NCBI RefSeq assembly: GCF_004359215.1 | Contig: NC_090620.1 | Location: forward strand, 3,100,810 to 3,164,809 | Direction of reading: 5' to 3' | Source of the DNA: Bremia lactucae | Taxonomy: Eukaryota > Oomycota > Peronosporomycetes > Peronosporales > Peronosporaceae | Length of the DNA stretch: 64,000 nucleotides | Shown here: in pieces, positions 40,701 to 51,816 of the stretch | How the letters are laid out: the number at the start of each line of letters is the position of its first letter | How positions within the stretch are numbered: position 1 is the first letter of the stretch | Notes under the pieces: model-generated | Databases searched by the model: none | The model's input: the letters and a program-made list of their open reading frames with translations, nothing else | What the model was told of the DNA's origin: nothing | Position numbers and translations under genes: made by a program

Positions 40701-40779
40701 AGGGTGGTCAGATCCGTCCTCGGAAGAAACCGCGTAGGATGCGTTCGCATCCTACGTGGCAAGTCTATTGTGTACGCAT

Positions 40780-42054
40780 TGCCTCTGCGATGCAGTACAC
40801 GGAAAGGCTCAATGAACTTGAGTAGTAGTTTACTGTTACCCACATTAGTGACTACACGCTAAGGTAGGTTTACCGTAGAGAGTAGCACTAGATCATTAAT
40901 TTTAAATGAATGAACATTTGCTCTTCCATGTTTGTCTGCATTCCGTTTCTGAAGGGCCACTGCGTAGCATGGAACCTGAACGAAACGGATTATTGATTCT
41001 CGAGTTATCAGAAATTCCTCTGCTGACTCGTTTGTTTTGTCTTTTTGAGTACGCTTTGTGCGTACTGCCATGAGATCTTTCTCACCTTGGATGTCGATGT
41101 CGAAGAAATCGACATCACTCGCGTCGTTGTTAACTTCGACGCGTGATGAGCACGAGCCAGAAGTGGTTCTGCTCGTGCGAGTCCACCCCCCTTAAACTAG
41201 AGGATCCTTTAATTGGGTGGGTATGCGAGGATGTCGTAAGCCATTCACGAAGAACGTTGTATGCGTTGTAGACGCATGCACCGAATTGTTGATGGCGAAT
41301 TCGACCATCAGTAAGAACTCGCTCCAATTCGGATACGATTGGAAGTAATCTCGAAGTATTTTTTCGAAGACGCGATTTACGCGTTCTGTTTGACCATCTG
41401 TTTTTAGAAGATCGGATGTTGACATAGTCAGCCGTGTTCCGAGGGATCGGAACACGGATTGCCAGAACTTCGCCTTGAATCGTGGATCTCTATCCGAAAC
41501 CAATTCACGGAGTAACCAGGGAATTTGAATACCGTGTTGATAAAAACACAAGCACAACCCGGGGCCGTAATCGACTCTGGTACCGCAGCAAGGTGTACCA
41601 TCTTGCTGAATCTTTTTACAAAAACAAGGATTCCATTGTTTTTGTGATCGTCTTCGGATTCTCCGAAGACGATCACATATATACGGACTGCCAACACTCT
41701 GCCGGAATCGGAGAGGTTGGAGAGGTGCACGGGATGAAGGGCTAGGCTTCATCCGTTGACATGCCTCGCAAGCACGAATGTACTTGCGCAAGAACTGATT
41801 CTGGCGGGGCCAGTAAAAGTCGCGACTTACTGCGAGATAAGTTTTCTCACGCCCACGATGCCCACTTGTTGATGCATCGTGACACTCATAAACATGATGC
41901 TCGAGCGCAAATCATTGTGAGTTGGGAGGACGACACGTGGAGTGTCGCCGGCAACGGCTGTGTAGTACAATAAGCCGTTACGTTTTGTGGATCGATCGGA
42001 TGATGATCGATATAAAGCCGTTAAATCTTCAAAGATATTATCGGATGGATTCAT
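40780..42054 (-). pseudogene. Integrase of copy E (right copy)
   Basis: Minus-strand pieces in order: zinc-binding region (ACEACQRMKPSPSS at about 41730-41770), catalytic core (LLRELVSDRDPRFKAKFWQS and LLKTDGQTERVNRVFEKILR, 41330-41520; FAINNSVHASTTHTTFFVNG, 41225-41300), and the C-terminal start (FKINDLVLLSTVNLP, 40859-40905). Frames shift at least twice. The C-terminal GPF segment is reduced. Confidence 0.85.
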
Positions 42055-42192
42055 CAGATGATTTATTAAACGCAGAAGGTCCTTATCTTCTGCGTAGGCT
42101 TCTTTATGTCATCAAACAAGGTTGATGACGGAACACTTGAAATGTGTGTTGCAACAGTGGGATTATTTCCGCTGTTGGAATGTGCAGCCGGC

Positions 42193-42719
42193 TTACAACC
42201 GGGTCGGCTCGACATTAAGTCGTCCTGGTTTATATTCCACGGAGAAATTATACTCCGCGAAGAAGGATAGCCACCTCGTCATTCTTTGCGAGAAATGTGC
42301 GCTATTTACGGCCGTGCGTAATGACGCATGGTCCGTATATACGATAAACGGTCTATCTCCGAGGAGATAGAACCTTAATTTAGCCAGTGCATATTTCATA
42401 GCAAGGGGTTCTTTGTCGTGCACTGGGTAATTGCGTACAGCTTGTTGCAGCTGACGCGATTGGTAAAACACGACGCGCTCCGCGCCGTCAGTATCGTATT
42501 GCATTAACGTACAGCAGATTCCGAAATCGCTGGCGTCACAGACGACATGTAATGGTCTGCTTGATCTGTAACCGCCAAGATGGGCGATTGCATCAAGCTT
42601 TGCTTGATACCTTCATAGAAAGGCAGACAATTAGCGTTCCATAGCCATATCTCGTCTTTTTTTAAGAGACGAGAGAGATGAACTGTCATTTCGGCATAAT
42701 TGCGGGAGTACTTGTGCAA
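42193..42719 (-). pseudogene. RNase H region of copy E
   Basis: MHKYSRNYAEMTVHLSRLLK (42719 leftward) is the connection, then ERVVFYQSRQLQQAVRNYPV, KEPLAMKYALAKLRFYLLGD and FIVYTDHASLRTAV are the RNase H core. The tail ends KPGRLNVEPTRL with the usual ADALSR motif lost. One frameshift lies near 42504. Confidence 0.85.
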
Positions 42720-43390
42720 GTACGCCGCTAATCCAAGGAACTTCTATGTCCCTTAACATCGACTGAAACTGGCCAGTCGGAAATTGCCTTGATCTTCTCG
42801 AGATCAGGGCGCTCGCCGTTCTTACCAACGATGCACCCCAAGAAGTAGTATTTCGCTTGCAGCGAATATACACTTCTTGAGATTTGCGTTCAACTATGCT
42901 TACGCATAAGTGTAAGAACCTGACAAACGTGAGTTTTATGAGCTTCCACGTCCGTCTTTCCGTCCATGGCCCGGCTATGGACGAATACATCGTCAAAATA
43001 ACTCGGTGCGAATTCTTGCACCGGTCTTAACAGATCCGTAACGCATCTGGAGAATGTTGCAGGGGCGTTACTAAGCCCCAGTGGCATTACTAGCCATTCC
43101 CAGAGCATCCCACAAGGAGTGCTCACTGCTGTGTACGAGATGTCCCGTTCACGCATAATGATCTGATAAAATTCATCCATCAGATCCATAGACGAAAAGA
43201 TGGTACTCTTAGACATACCATCTATGATTACGTCTTTTCTTGGTATCGGCGTTTGAGATGGTACTGTTGCAGCACTCAGTTTATTGAATTTGTGCACTAT
43301 CCGCCACCCTCCTGTGGCCTTTCGCACACTGAAGGTCGGGGAGCTCTGTGGGGAGGCTGACCTCCTCATATGGCTCGCTTTTAATCGATA
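42720..43390 (-). pseudogene. Reverse transcriptase of copy E
   Basis: Minus-strand frame from 43369 with GGWRIVHKFNKLSAATVPSQ, IFSSMDLMDEFYQIIMRERD, PLGLSNAPATFSRCVTDLLR and the active site YFDDVFVHSRAMDG (about 42955-43000). The usual GYYQ is changed to EFYQ. The thumb continues in a shifted frame. Between 43400 and 44500 lies a spacer with no recognised domain. Confidence 0.87.
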
Positions 43391-44499
43391 GATAAGGAAT
43401 TTATCAATCGCAAGTACTTGTTCACGAGGCAGTGGTCACTGCTTTATGACACAGTACTTCGAGCCCGGTTTGAGCTCGATCTCATGTCGAGTGCTTTTAT
43501 CTTAGGCAACTCGCATGGAACTGTTTTAGGGAATACATCCGTGATTTCTATTAAATCCTTGTATAGTGTGTTTCTCTTGAGTGACTCCCAGGATTTAGTA
43601 GTGTATTTCCAGTCCGAGTCTTCACATCGAGGACACTTTCGTCCATCGATGAGCTGCTGAGAACCCGTTCGTTCTCTGCAAAATTTACCGCTGACCGAAT
43701 GTCGGTTACGTAATCGTCCTCTGTGACGAGTACGCAGATCTGCTTGATTTTACCACCATGCAGATCTCTCAAGAACCGCTTAGGTTCTAGGGTTGGTAAT
43801 TGAGTTATCTCCGAAGTTAACTTCGGAGGCGCATACAGATCAAGAGTATAAGCGCCAACTCTTGATCCGTCATTAACTTAGACATTTAATGTCTCGGTTT
43901 CATCCTGGGATTTATCCACAGGCTGCCGAGGGGCCAATCTCTCGGGATGCTGAAGTCTAGCCACTTCAGCATTAACTATTTAAGGAAATTTCTCCTCAAG
44001 TATGTGGGGACTAATTCCCTCAACGTCTTCCGATTGTGATTGCGCTATAACAGTCGGGTCCTCTATGGTCGACTCTCTACTCGACCTAGAATTATTGTGG
44101 TGTCTATTTTGGACAACCGAAATCTTCCTTGAAAGTCGCCCACTAGGCGTACATTCATGTCTCAATCCACTCGACTTATTCGCCTGTCTCTTGTTCATCA
44201 GATGGCCATCCGATGAACATCTTGAAGAGTCCACAAGCGTGTGGATGTACTGCGATTGAATGCGATGGCCTTACCAATGATGTCGTTAGTACGAATGCAC
44301 AAGATCACAGTGTGATTGGTAACCAATCACCCTGTAGAGTCAGCTGTGTGAGTGCACAGGCAGCACCGAAGGTCCACCACGCATCTTTACGGATCAATGC
44401 TGCCAGCTGGTCCTTGGATTTGAATGACAAATTTGATGCCATCCTAGGTTTATCTTGGCTCAGAAACTATGAGCCAAGACAAACCTAGGAAATCGAATT

Positions 44500-44975
44500 G
44501 TCATTCAAATCCAGTACGATGAGATCATCATCGTACTGTAAATCTTTTAACGTGTAGTGAATATTCACTACGCATTTTATTACTGTTATTGATGCGCCTG
44601 TCGCTAGACGCACCGTCAACCTCGTTGGAGGGATGTCGCGCTCAACATATTTAAGCCTACGACCCTCTAGCGACTGGCGACAAATAAATTAGTCGACGCT
44701 CCACAGTCCATTAAGGCTCTAAGTGACAAATCATTTGTCACTTTTAACTTCAAGGTGATGAGGGATACCTCATCACCAGGTGCAGAGACACATAATGATT
44801 GTGTGTCTGGAGCAACTTTAGTCAAGAGATTTGCAAATTCTCTTGAGGTTGCTGGATCAGTAGGGCGTTGCGCCCCTACTGACCCCGACCGTTTTCTTGG
44901 CGGTCTGCCTCGCTGTTGCGATTTCGCAACAACGTCGGACCCGCGACCGTTTCCCTTTTTTGGCATTCGGTCCAT
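44500..44975 (-). pseudogene. Aspartic protease of copy E
   Basis: The active-site region reads ALMDCGASTNLFVASR at about 44680-44730, with Asp-Cys-Gly in place of the usual Asp-Ser-Gly. Downstream, FDAILGLSWLRNYEPRQ is seen near 44430-44490, but on the plus strand, as part of a local inverted repeat (about 44405-44510). The catalytic change and the inverted repeat both suggest the enzyme is inactive. Confidence 0.7.
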
Positions 44976-46063
44976 AATTACGTTCAGTACATCTCGGTAC
45001 TAGGCGTGGAGCTCTATACTCATGAGCGTAGTGTCCTAACATCTGACAGCGATTGCATTTCTGCAATCGCTTGTTGTTCGAATAGCGAGGTTTGTCGCTT
45101 TCGACATGAGAGAGGTCCATCGGTTCTGGACCTTCCAGCTCGTGTCGTCTTGGAGGACGATACGATGACGAACTAGCTTAAGTCTGTCTCAAGCTAAAGT
45201 CCTCCTGTGCCGCAACGGGTATTGCTTCTTCAAGCGTATCCAGAACCAAGTGGAACTGGTGGGTCTTTACGGAACTATCCATAATACCTTGCTTGAGCAC
45301 CGTAATCAACGTGTGTTCATGAACTGGATTGTTCGTGATACAACTCAATAAGAGTCGTATGTGCAGGGCATAAGAGTGAACGTCACGCTTGCCTTGCTTT
45401 AGTTTCAGAAGCTCTGATCGAGCTCTGAACTCAGCCCTAGGCGGTTCAACGTCTATTTGAGCCGTTAAAAGCCTCTAGCGACCGTCCAAGAGTTTGGCAC
45501 GACCTGCCAAGTTTGACTGAGCAAATGCGACTTGCGTTTGCTCGTCGACGATGTGACGAGCCCTTATGGCTTCGTCCAACACGACGAACCATCTTTAGAG
45601 GGAATCATCTTCGACTCCCCCATACATAGAGATATTTATCTTTAAAGTCTCGGGACGACGCGTGCGCGTCATCCTAGGCACAGACGTCTGTACCTGTTGT
45701 AACCTCAACAGTTCTGCCTGTTGAGAGCCTTGCTGATTAAGCAAGGCTACTTTCTCCTTCGCCTCGTCAAGTTAATTTTGTATGAACTTAGCGATGACTG
45801 AATGGAAGGCATCTTTCCAAACCGGACAGCACGGCCAAAGTGGCATCGTCTTTTACGGTCGAACTCATTCGTTCGACCGCACTCCTTTCTATGTCACTTA
45901 GAAAGGAGTAGCTTTCAGGGGAAACGTGATGCGTATTCCCACTATCATCTAACATGTCCATGTTAGATGACAGAATTGTGGTCCTTGGACGGACTACAAA
46001 GTGCGACCCGGTGTAACGGGGCACTGCTGACTTGTACTGCTTCAGTACAATTCCACTTCGCAC
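44857..46063 (-). pseudogene. gag of copy E
   Basis: Gag starts near the 5' LTR (YSFLSDIERSAVERMSSTV region, 45788-46063) and ends in a damaged zinc knuckle, CNRCQMLGHYAHEY (about 45025-45065), where the last Cys of CX2CX4HX4C is Tyr. Stops break the capsid region between 45180 and 45780. Confidence 0.7.
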
Positions 46064-46451
46064 TGCTTCAATTGCGGGTGGTGCCTTACGTCACTTCACG
46101 TACACTAGTACGTGCAGAGGAAGTCTTCTCTTTGAAATACTTGTTTTAAAGAGGGTTAAATTAAGAGCTGTGTTTCTATAATTAAGTTCTTCTTGTCTAT
46201 CTACTTAAAACTAACTTACTTATAAACTAATACAAAACATATAATAAAACTCTTATCTGTCTTTCTCTTTGCTTGCGTCCGCTGACTGGACCGCGGAGAA
46301 AGTAAATATAATGGTCTATGTCTACCAATGGATAAGGTTTTGGAATATTACCTTGTAAAGTAATATTCTCCAAATATTCCCTACCTTTTAACTAATTTAT
46401 TAATTAAAAACCTTTAAGTGTTAATTTTATGTAACGATACACCCCGTTACA
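46012..46451 (-). repeat. 5' LTR of copy E
   Basis: Ends carry a perfect 10-bp inverted repeat, TGTAACGGGG and CCCCGTTACA. The body matches 35776-36210. A further 115 bp to 46566 also ends in CCCCGTTACA and may be the real LTR start or part of a neighbour LTR. From 46567 to 46834 I see no gene. Confidence 0.85.
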
Positions 46452-46834
46452 CCCTAGCTACTTAGAAACCTTGCTCTGTACCCTTATGTACGTGAAGTAT
46501 CGAGAAACCTCACCTTCACTGTAATCTAACTAGTACTTATCAGTGCTAGTGAAAGGTGCCCCGTTACACTTTGGTTTAATGTCTGCGAGAGGATAATGGT
46601 AATGTTACATTCCACATTAGCTCAATCAAAGAAAAATTGTATATACTAATGAGGGACTACGTAAATACTATCATTCTTTTAAAATATACAATAATTGCAC
46701 ACTTTTTTCTCTCGACAAATTATAAAGTCCAACTTTTAACTGCAAAAAGCCTTAATTAAACGCAGGGGTTGTTATATAAAAATCATCCTGCACCAAAACC
46801 TCATCAAAACAGCTCCCTAAGTTGATAAACTAGA

Positions 46835-48139
46835 TCAGAGCAACGTCCCAAGCAACACTACAAAGCCTAATAGTGCCAGCCTCTCATTGTATTTGACCGA
46901 GATAGCGACATTTTCCAACGAAATCGTTTTAATTCCATCCGAAAGAGATCCAGATTCATTTTCCGACATCATGGACGAAATTTCATCTTGCTCAATGTCC
47001 TCAATCGCATCTCGTGACACTGTAGCAGTGCCATTTCCATCTTCAACGTCATTAAAGCCCAAGTGAAGCTTATCCGGGTCAGCCTTCCTAGATTCCTCCT
47101 CCTCCTCCTCACTACCATGAAACGAATTCGATTCCTCCGCGTCTACTTCATTGTCTTCCCCTTGCAAAACATCCGTTGGTATTTGATCGAGTGTCTCGTC
47201 CAAATCCTTGTTCATTGTTAAATTTAACGTTAAATCTGGCTGCTTTATTATTTCTTTCAAACGAAAACTATCGTTTTGAGAGACATTAGGCAATGGAGCT
47301 AATGCCCCAGGAACGTCAATTTGTTCCACGGAATCCCCGCCAGGGAGGACTTCGACTTCAAAACACGTGGAATAAGCGGCACCAAAGTATCCTTTTCCTT
47401 CTGATTGATCAACGTACGAGTTCACGTCATCGAGCCAAAAGGTCCAATACCACACCATCTTGTAAATCCCTGGAGTTGTACCGGCTGGAATATCAAAGGA
47501 ACCAATACATGGTTTGCCATCTCCTGCACGGCCACTAGGTTGATTATTTCGATCAAAGGTTTCGCCACAATTCCCATCATCGTAATTCATCGTGTGTCCA
47601 TTGATTAAATGTTCGGGTTTCATATCGTGTGTCGTTAAGAGTGCTGTATTAGGTTTCCCAGTCCAGTATATACCATGTTGCGTTCCAACGGCTTTCTTAT
47701 CTTTTACAATGTGGCCATTTGGCAAGTATGCAAAAAAGGCCTTTTGCCCCGAAGTTAACGAAATTCGCTTACGCCAGTCGGAGTACGTATTGGGGTCTAC
47801 AATTTGACACACGGGGACCCCCGCTTCGACTTCATTACGTAACATCTTGTATGTATACCCAGGACCAATACCATTTTCACCACGACCTGGAAAACCTGCG
47901 CCGTATCCTCCACAGTACCCGTTGCCACTCGCCCCGCCAAAAATGTAATTAACACTCTGATCATAGATTTTCGATCGATCCGTGTCGATGCAGTCTATCC
48001 ACGAGTGTGCGTCGATACAAAACGATTGTATTACGAACAAGAGCGGCACCGAGGCAATCGCGGAGGATAAAGTGAAAAGCATTCCTGTGGTGCGATATTG
48101 ACTTGAGAAAGTAGAGTGCCGACGTACGAAAGAGCTCAT
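46835..48139 (-). CDS. Secreted AA17-type lytic polysaccharide monooxygenase, probably GPI-anchored
   Basis: A 434-residue protein matching the oomycete AA17 family, copper enzymes that oxidise pectin in plant cell walls. A hydrophobic signal (MLFTLSSAIASVPLLFVIQS, from an internal Met at 48082) is followed by HSWIDC, so cleavage would expose the N-terminal His that binds copper. Other conserved blocks are YIFGGASGNGYCGGYGAGFP, VGTQHGIYWTG, HLINGHTMNYDDGNCGE and KMVWYWTFWLDD. YFGAAYSTCFEVEV near the domain end holds candidate axial Tyr and disulphide Cys. An acidic Ser/Glu linker (residues about 265-415) leads to a hydrophobic end (LALLGFVVLLGTLL), fitting a GPI-anchor signal. No intron. The first ATG (48139) would put 19 polar residues before the signal. 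It is in tandem with the next gene. Confidence 0.88.
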   Translation of the reverse strand: MSSFVRRHSTFSSQYRTTGMLFTLSSAIASVPLLFVIQSFCIDAHSWIDCIDTDRSKIYDQSVNYIFGGASGNGYCGGYGAGFPGRGENGIGPGYTYKMLRNEVEAGVPVCQIVDPNTYSDWRKRISLTSGQKAFFAYLPNGHIVKDKKAVGTQHGIYWTGKPNTALLTTHDMKPEHLINGHTMNYDDGNCGETFDRNNQPSGRAGDGKPCIGSFDIPAGTTPGIYKMVWYWTFWLDDVNSYVDQSEGKGYFGAAYSTCFEVEVLPGGDSVEQIDVPGALAPLPNVSQNDSFRLKEIIKQPDLTLNLTMNKDLDETLDQIPTDVLQGEDNEVDAEESNSFHGSEEEEEESRKADPDKLHLGFNDVEDGNGTATVSRDAIEDIEQDEISSMMSENESGSLSDGIKTISLENVAISVKYNERLALLGFVVLLGTLL

Positions 48140-49338
48140 TTACTTCATATATTGTATGCAACAGTGGGAGAAGACACAAAACAGTGCAATAAAGTTGCAT
48201 CTCGGGTGTAAGTGCTTGACACTTTAGCAACAACGTCTGTTTTTCCGAACAAGCTGGGAGCGGAGAAAAAGCTGGGTTTAACCACCTTTTAGGATAATGT
48301 CACAGATTATGTCGGAGATTAATCGGTTTGTGATAAAATCGAGTTATTTGATTGGTGTACATGTTGCCGATTTTGGAAAAACAACGCGGTTCAAATATGC
48401 TACCCTTACCCTCAGCTCGCAGCGTTTGGCGACATCCTCGCAAGTGGGTACAACTTTAATCATTAATATTGCTGCTCTCACACTTTATTTTGTAAGCCGC
48501 GAGTTAGAAAGACTTTATTTTTTATAAGTTTTGTTGGAGTGTAACTTACGGAAAAGCTTCAATAACGGCTGGAAAGTATTTGCTCAGTATGCGGCAAGCG
48601 AGCATAAATGGCTCCTTTAATAGCATTTAAGCGATTGCAGAATGTAATGATTGACCGAACTTTTCTTATTCTTACAATCGCTGATACTGACAAAACGATG
48701 TAGTCGTAGTTTGTCATATGCTGAACATGTCGCTAAAGTGGTATTTATTTTGTAATTTCGCAAGTATTCCCATCTCGTTTTTTAGCACGTACGACTAACG
48801 CTTCAACATATTTAACTAGCAGTTTGGCCTCATAATTTTTTCAGGAAAGCAGCCCTGGAGCGCAACAGCTTTTGCATCCAATTCTTCTGTAGCCATTTTC
48901 GAAACAAGCCCATCTCATTTAATTTTCCAATACTTAATACTTTGTGAAAAGTTGACCAAGATACCCAAGTTAGCAGCATTGGGCGGTCAGCATAACTCGT
49001 TTTAGCACCTCATATTTTAACTGAATTAAGACGTCAAGGTATTCGATGTGGTTCTAAAGGTTCTTGCTAGCGAGACTAATGTGGCCTCTCCTTTCGTTTC
49101 TATAATCTCGCTACATCGACAGAAGGGCCACGCCTTCATGCAATACAATAATAAAGTCAATTTCATATCTTGAATAACATCAGGTGGTGCAATTAATATC
49201 AATCTTTTTACACTACAAGCACTTTTCTTCTAAACACTTTCTCTACTTGTGCACATCGCACATATGTTCGCTAGTACATTTCCTAAGCACATCCTTCCAA
49301 GTTTCATCTTGCAAATCAGCCATTCACATAAAATCCAG

Positions 49339-50400
49339 CTATTTCCAAGCTGGAACAACCGTTCCCGGCCCTGGAGCTGACGAGCACTGAGGAAATGGCG
49401 CGGATTTATCGGTCATCGTCACTTGGCAATACCGGCAAATGTAATTAATGCAACCCAAACCGCCCGATTTACAATTTGTGTCGGTCATAATACCGATACC
49501 GTTTGCCGCATCTCCAGGCGCTACTGTTTGGGTACACGACGGAGAGGCTGGAATAGGAGCTTGTGGAGCGGGATTAGGAGCCTGTGGAGCGGGATTAGGA
49601 GCCTGTGGAGCGGGATTAGGAGCCTGTGGAGCGGGATTAGGAGCCTGTGCGCCACCGGACGTGACCTCCACTTCAAAACAAGTCGAATAGGCCGCACCAA
49701 AGTAGCCTTTGGCCATATTTTGGTCCTTATACGCGCTTTCGTTGTTCAGCCAGAATGTCCAATACCACACCATTTTATAAATACCCGGTGCCGTTCCTGG
49801 TGGAATCATAAAGGATCCAATGCACGGTTTGCCATCTCCGGCACGGCCACTAGGAACGTTATTAAAATCAACGGTTTCGCCACAATTGCCATCATCGAAA
49901 TTCATGGTGTGGCCGTTTATCAAATGTTCTGGCTTCATTTCGCGCGTCGTTGAAAGCGAAGTGCCAGGCTTACCAGTCCAATAAATGCCATGCTGAGTGC
50001 CAACCCCTTTCTTGTCCTTGACAATATGGCCATTTGGGAGATACGCAAAAAAGGTCGTTTCTCCTGGTGCCATTGAAAGGCGTTTGCGCCAGTCCGAGTA
50101 CGTGTTGGGGTCCACGGTTTGACACACGGGGACCCCCGCTTCCACCTCATTCTGTAGCATCTTGTGTGTATACCCAGGGCCAATGCCATGGTCTCCACGA
50201 CCTGGGTAGCCAGCACCATAACCTGAACAAAACCCATTGCCACCAGCGCCACCAAAGATGTAACTCGCGCTCTGGTCGTAGATTTTATTCCAGTCTTTTT
50301 CAAAGCAATCAATCCAAGCGTGTCCTTTCACGACATGCCGAGTATTTAACAAAAGCACAAGAGGAAAGAACGTTCTTCGTAACGAGACTACAGTGACCAT
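49339..50400 (-). CDS. Secreted AA17-type lytic polysaccharide monooxygenase with repeat linker and Cys-rich tail
   Basis: A 353-residue paralogue of the neighbouring enzyme. The signal peptide MVTVVSLRRTFFPLVLLLNT... ends before HAWIDCFEKDWNK, giving an N-terminal copper-binding His. Shared blocks are YIFGGAGGNGFCSGYGAGYP, CQTVDPNTYSDWRKRL, VGTQHGIYWTG, HLINGHTMNFDDGNCGE and YFGAAYSTCFEVEV. After the catalytic domain (about residue 255) come five near-identical APNPAPQ-type units and a C-terminal domain of about 65 residues with six cysteines (CTQTVAPGDA to FPQC), possibly a binding module. There is no GPI-type end, so it is likely free outside the cell. Tandem arrangement and high similarity imply local duplication. 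Between the two genes (48140-49338) I see no other gene. Confidence 0.9.
   Translation of the reverse strand: MVTVVSLRRTFFPLVLLLNTRHVVKGHAWIDCFEKDWNKIYDQSASYIFGGAGGNGFCSGYGAGYPGRGDHGIGPGYTHKMLQNEVEAGVPVCQTVDPNTYSDWRKRLSMAPGETTFFAYLPNGHIVKDKKGVGTQHGIYWTGKPGTSLSTTREMKPEHLINGHTMNFDDGNCGETVDFNNVPSGRAGDGKPCIGSFMIPPGTAPGIYKMVWYWTFWLNNESAYKDQNMAKGYFGAAYSTCFEVEVTSGGAQAPNPAPQAPNPAPQAPNPAPQAPNPAPQAPIPASPSCTQTVAPGDAANGIGIMTDTNCKSGGLGCINYICRYCQVTMTDKSAPFPQCSSAPGPGTVVPAWK
49556..49648. repeat. 21-bp tandem repeat encoding Pro/Ala linker
   Basis: The plus-strand unit GGAGCCTGTGGAGCGGGATTA is repeated four to five times almost without change. It encodes the APNPAPQ linker on the minus strand. Such arrays change copy number easily. 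Confidence 0.92.
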
Positions 50401-51114
50401 TGTTTGCTAGCCAAGCGAAAGACTTGATGACGACAAGGTGAAAACGCAACTGGGTATAAGAAAAAAAAACACGATGAGAAACGATTATATGAAAATATTG
50501 GCGGCTTTGGAATTAGGAATTGTATTGGACGCCTACAAAAAAAGTTTTTTTTTTAAGAATAATAATAATTAAAAGCTCTTTTTTCCTAGTCAATAATAAT
50601 ACGAGGTCAATGTCCAAAAAATGGGGGGTTTGAAACAGCTGATTTGCCACGTGGTGCTTGTCACTCGTTACCCGACCACAGCACAGGTGTCACCCCTATA
50701 GCTTTGGCTCTGATTTCTGACCAGTTTTGAGGAACTCGAAATTTTACTTTACAGCTCACTGCAACCTACTGCCAATATGTTTTTAGCCAGATTCAATAGT
50801 GACAACGTTCTTCTATTTTGCATGAACTGTGCTCAGCACCGCTTCGGTCCTATCCAATTCCCAACATTACACACTGGCTTCCAAACTGCATCTTTAAAAA
50901 AAGCAAATGCCAGCTGTTGCAATTTCTCTGAAAAAAATATACTACTTCTGGCTTCAAAAAGAACAAAGATGGCAACAAGCCCCGCTGAAAAGACTAGAAC
51001 CAAATAAGTTGCGGTATTTTTGGACCAACCAGTACGAATCCGGGATTCCACCAGCCAATAAGATCGTCAACATACCGACTCCATTCGTTTTTTTAACACC
51101 GTTTCGATACAATC
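50401..51114. other. Intergenic region between divergent AA17 and PNO1 genes
   Basis: 714 bp holding the promoters of both genes. A GCTCACTGCAACC stretch at 50754-50766 is a weak initiator-like match for PNO1. No other structure is supported. Confidence 0.4.
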
Positions 51115-51816
51115 ATGGAGGTCGACGCAATGGCTGGTCAAGACATAGTCATCGACACTCAAGTCATCGCACAAGAAGCGCAAGAGAATGCGGCTCGTAT
51201 GGATGTAGATACAAATGACACTATTGTACGTCCTGAGTTTCCAGCGCTTAGTGTACAGCAATCTGGCGGCAAGAACGACTTTCGCCGTGTGCGCGTGCCG
51301 GCCCACCGGTACACTCCTTTAAAGAAGGACTGGCCAAACATTATGAAGCCTATTGTAGAGCACTTGAAATTGCAAATTCGCATGAATACCAAGACGCGCT
51401 GTATTGAATTAAAAAACTCGTTGCACACTGCTGACGCTGGTGCCCTTCAGAAGGCGGCCGACTTTGTACAGGCATATATGATGGGCTTTGAGGTACAGGA
51501 TGCGGTAGCGCTCTTACGTCTTGAGGATTTGTTTATTGACACGTTTGAGGTAAATGACGTTAAAATGCTCAAGGGTGATCACTTAAGTCGCGCTATTGGT
51601 CGAGTGGCAGGACAGGATGGGAAGACAAAATATGCAGTGGAGAATGCCACTCGGACTCGAATTGTACTGGCTGATCAAAAAGTGCACATTCTTGGCTCCT
51701 TTGCCAACATCAAACTTGCCCGTGACGCCATTTGTTCGCTCATTATGGGCGCACCGCCCGGCAAGGTGTACAACAAGATGCGTAATGTTGCAAGTCGAAT
51801 GAATGAACGGTTTTAG
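51115..51816 (+). CDS. PNO1: Ribosome assembly factor PNO1 (Dim2), KH-domain RNA-binding protein
   Basis: A 233-residue protein matching PNO1/Dim2, which binds the 3' end region of 18S pre-rRNA and is needed for 40S subunit maturation. Residues 1-60 are variable and acidic. From about residue 62 the family core starts (VRVPAHRYTPLKKDWPNIMK), then the first KH-like region (IRMNTKTRCIELKNS), GFEVQDAVALLRLEDLFIDT, and the KH domain with HLSRAIGRVAGQDGKTKYAV (the GxxG-like loop is GQDG). It ends GAPPGKVYNKMRNVASRMNE. Length is normal. No intron. The start is the first ATG after an in-frame stop; a downstream Met at residue 6 is less likely. Between 51817 and 52857 I see no gene. Confidence 0.96.
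   Translation: MEVDAMAGQDIVIDTQVIAQEAQENAARMDVDTNDTIVRPEFPALSVQQSGGKNDFRRVRVPAHRYTPLKKDWPNIMKPIVEHLKLQIRMNTKTRCIELKNSLHTADAGALQKAADFVQAYMMGFEVQDAVALLRLEDLFIDTFEVNDVKMLKGDHLSRAIGRVAGQDGKTKYAVENATRTRIVLADQKVHILGSFANIKLARDAICSLIMGAPPGKVYNKMRNVASRMNERF

Larger units (their letters stand above)
35776..46566 (-). mobile_element. Large rearranged Ty3-like element (copy E)
   Basis: Two LTR copies (35776-36210 and 46012-46451) enclose about 9.8 kb with pol on the minus strand: gag and protease at the right, then reverse transcriptase, RNase H, integrase, chromodomain. Near the left LTR the end of pol and the antisense ORF are present three times, joined through an inverted scrap at 38258-38335 and a 100-N gap. 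So more than one copy, or an internally duplicated copy, is collapsed here. All coding parts have stops. The stretch 35160-35775 to its left has no gene I can support. Confidence 0.8.

Noticed and set aside
49423..49953. 176-codon plus-strand ORF with SLWSGIR repeats
   Set aside because: It is the reverse reading of the 21-bp repeat and catalytic domain of the AA17 gene.
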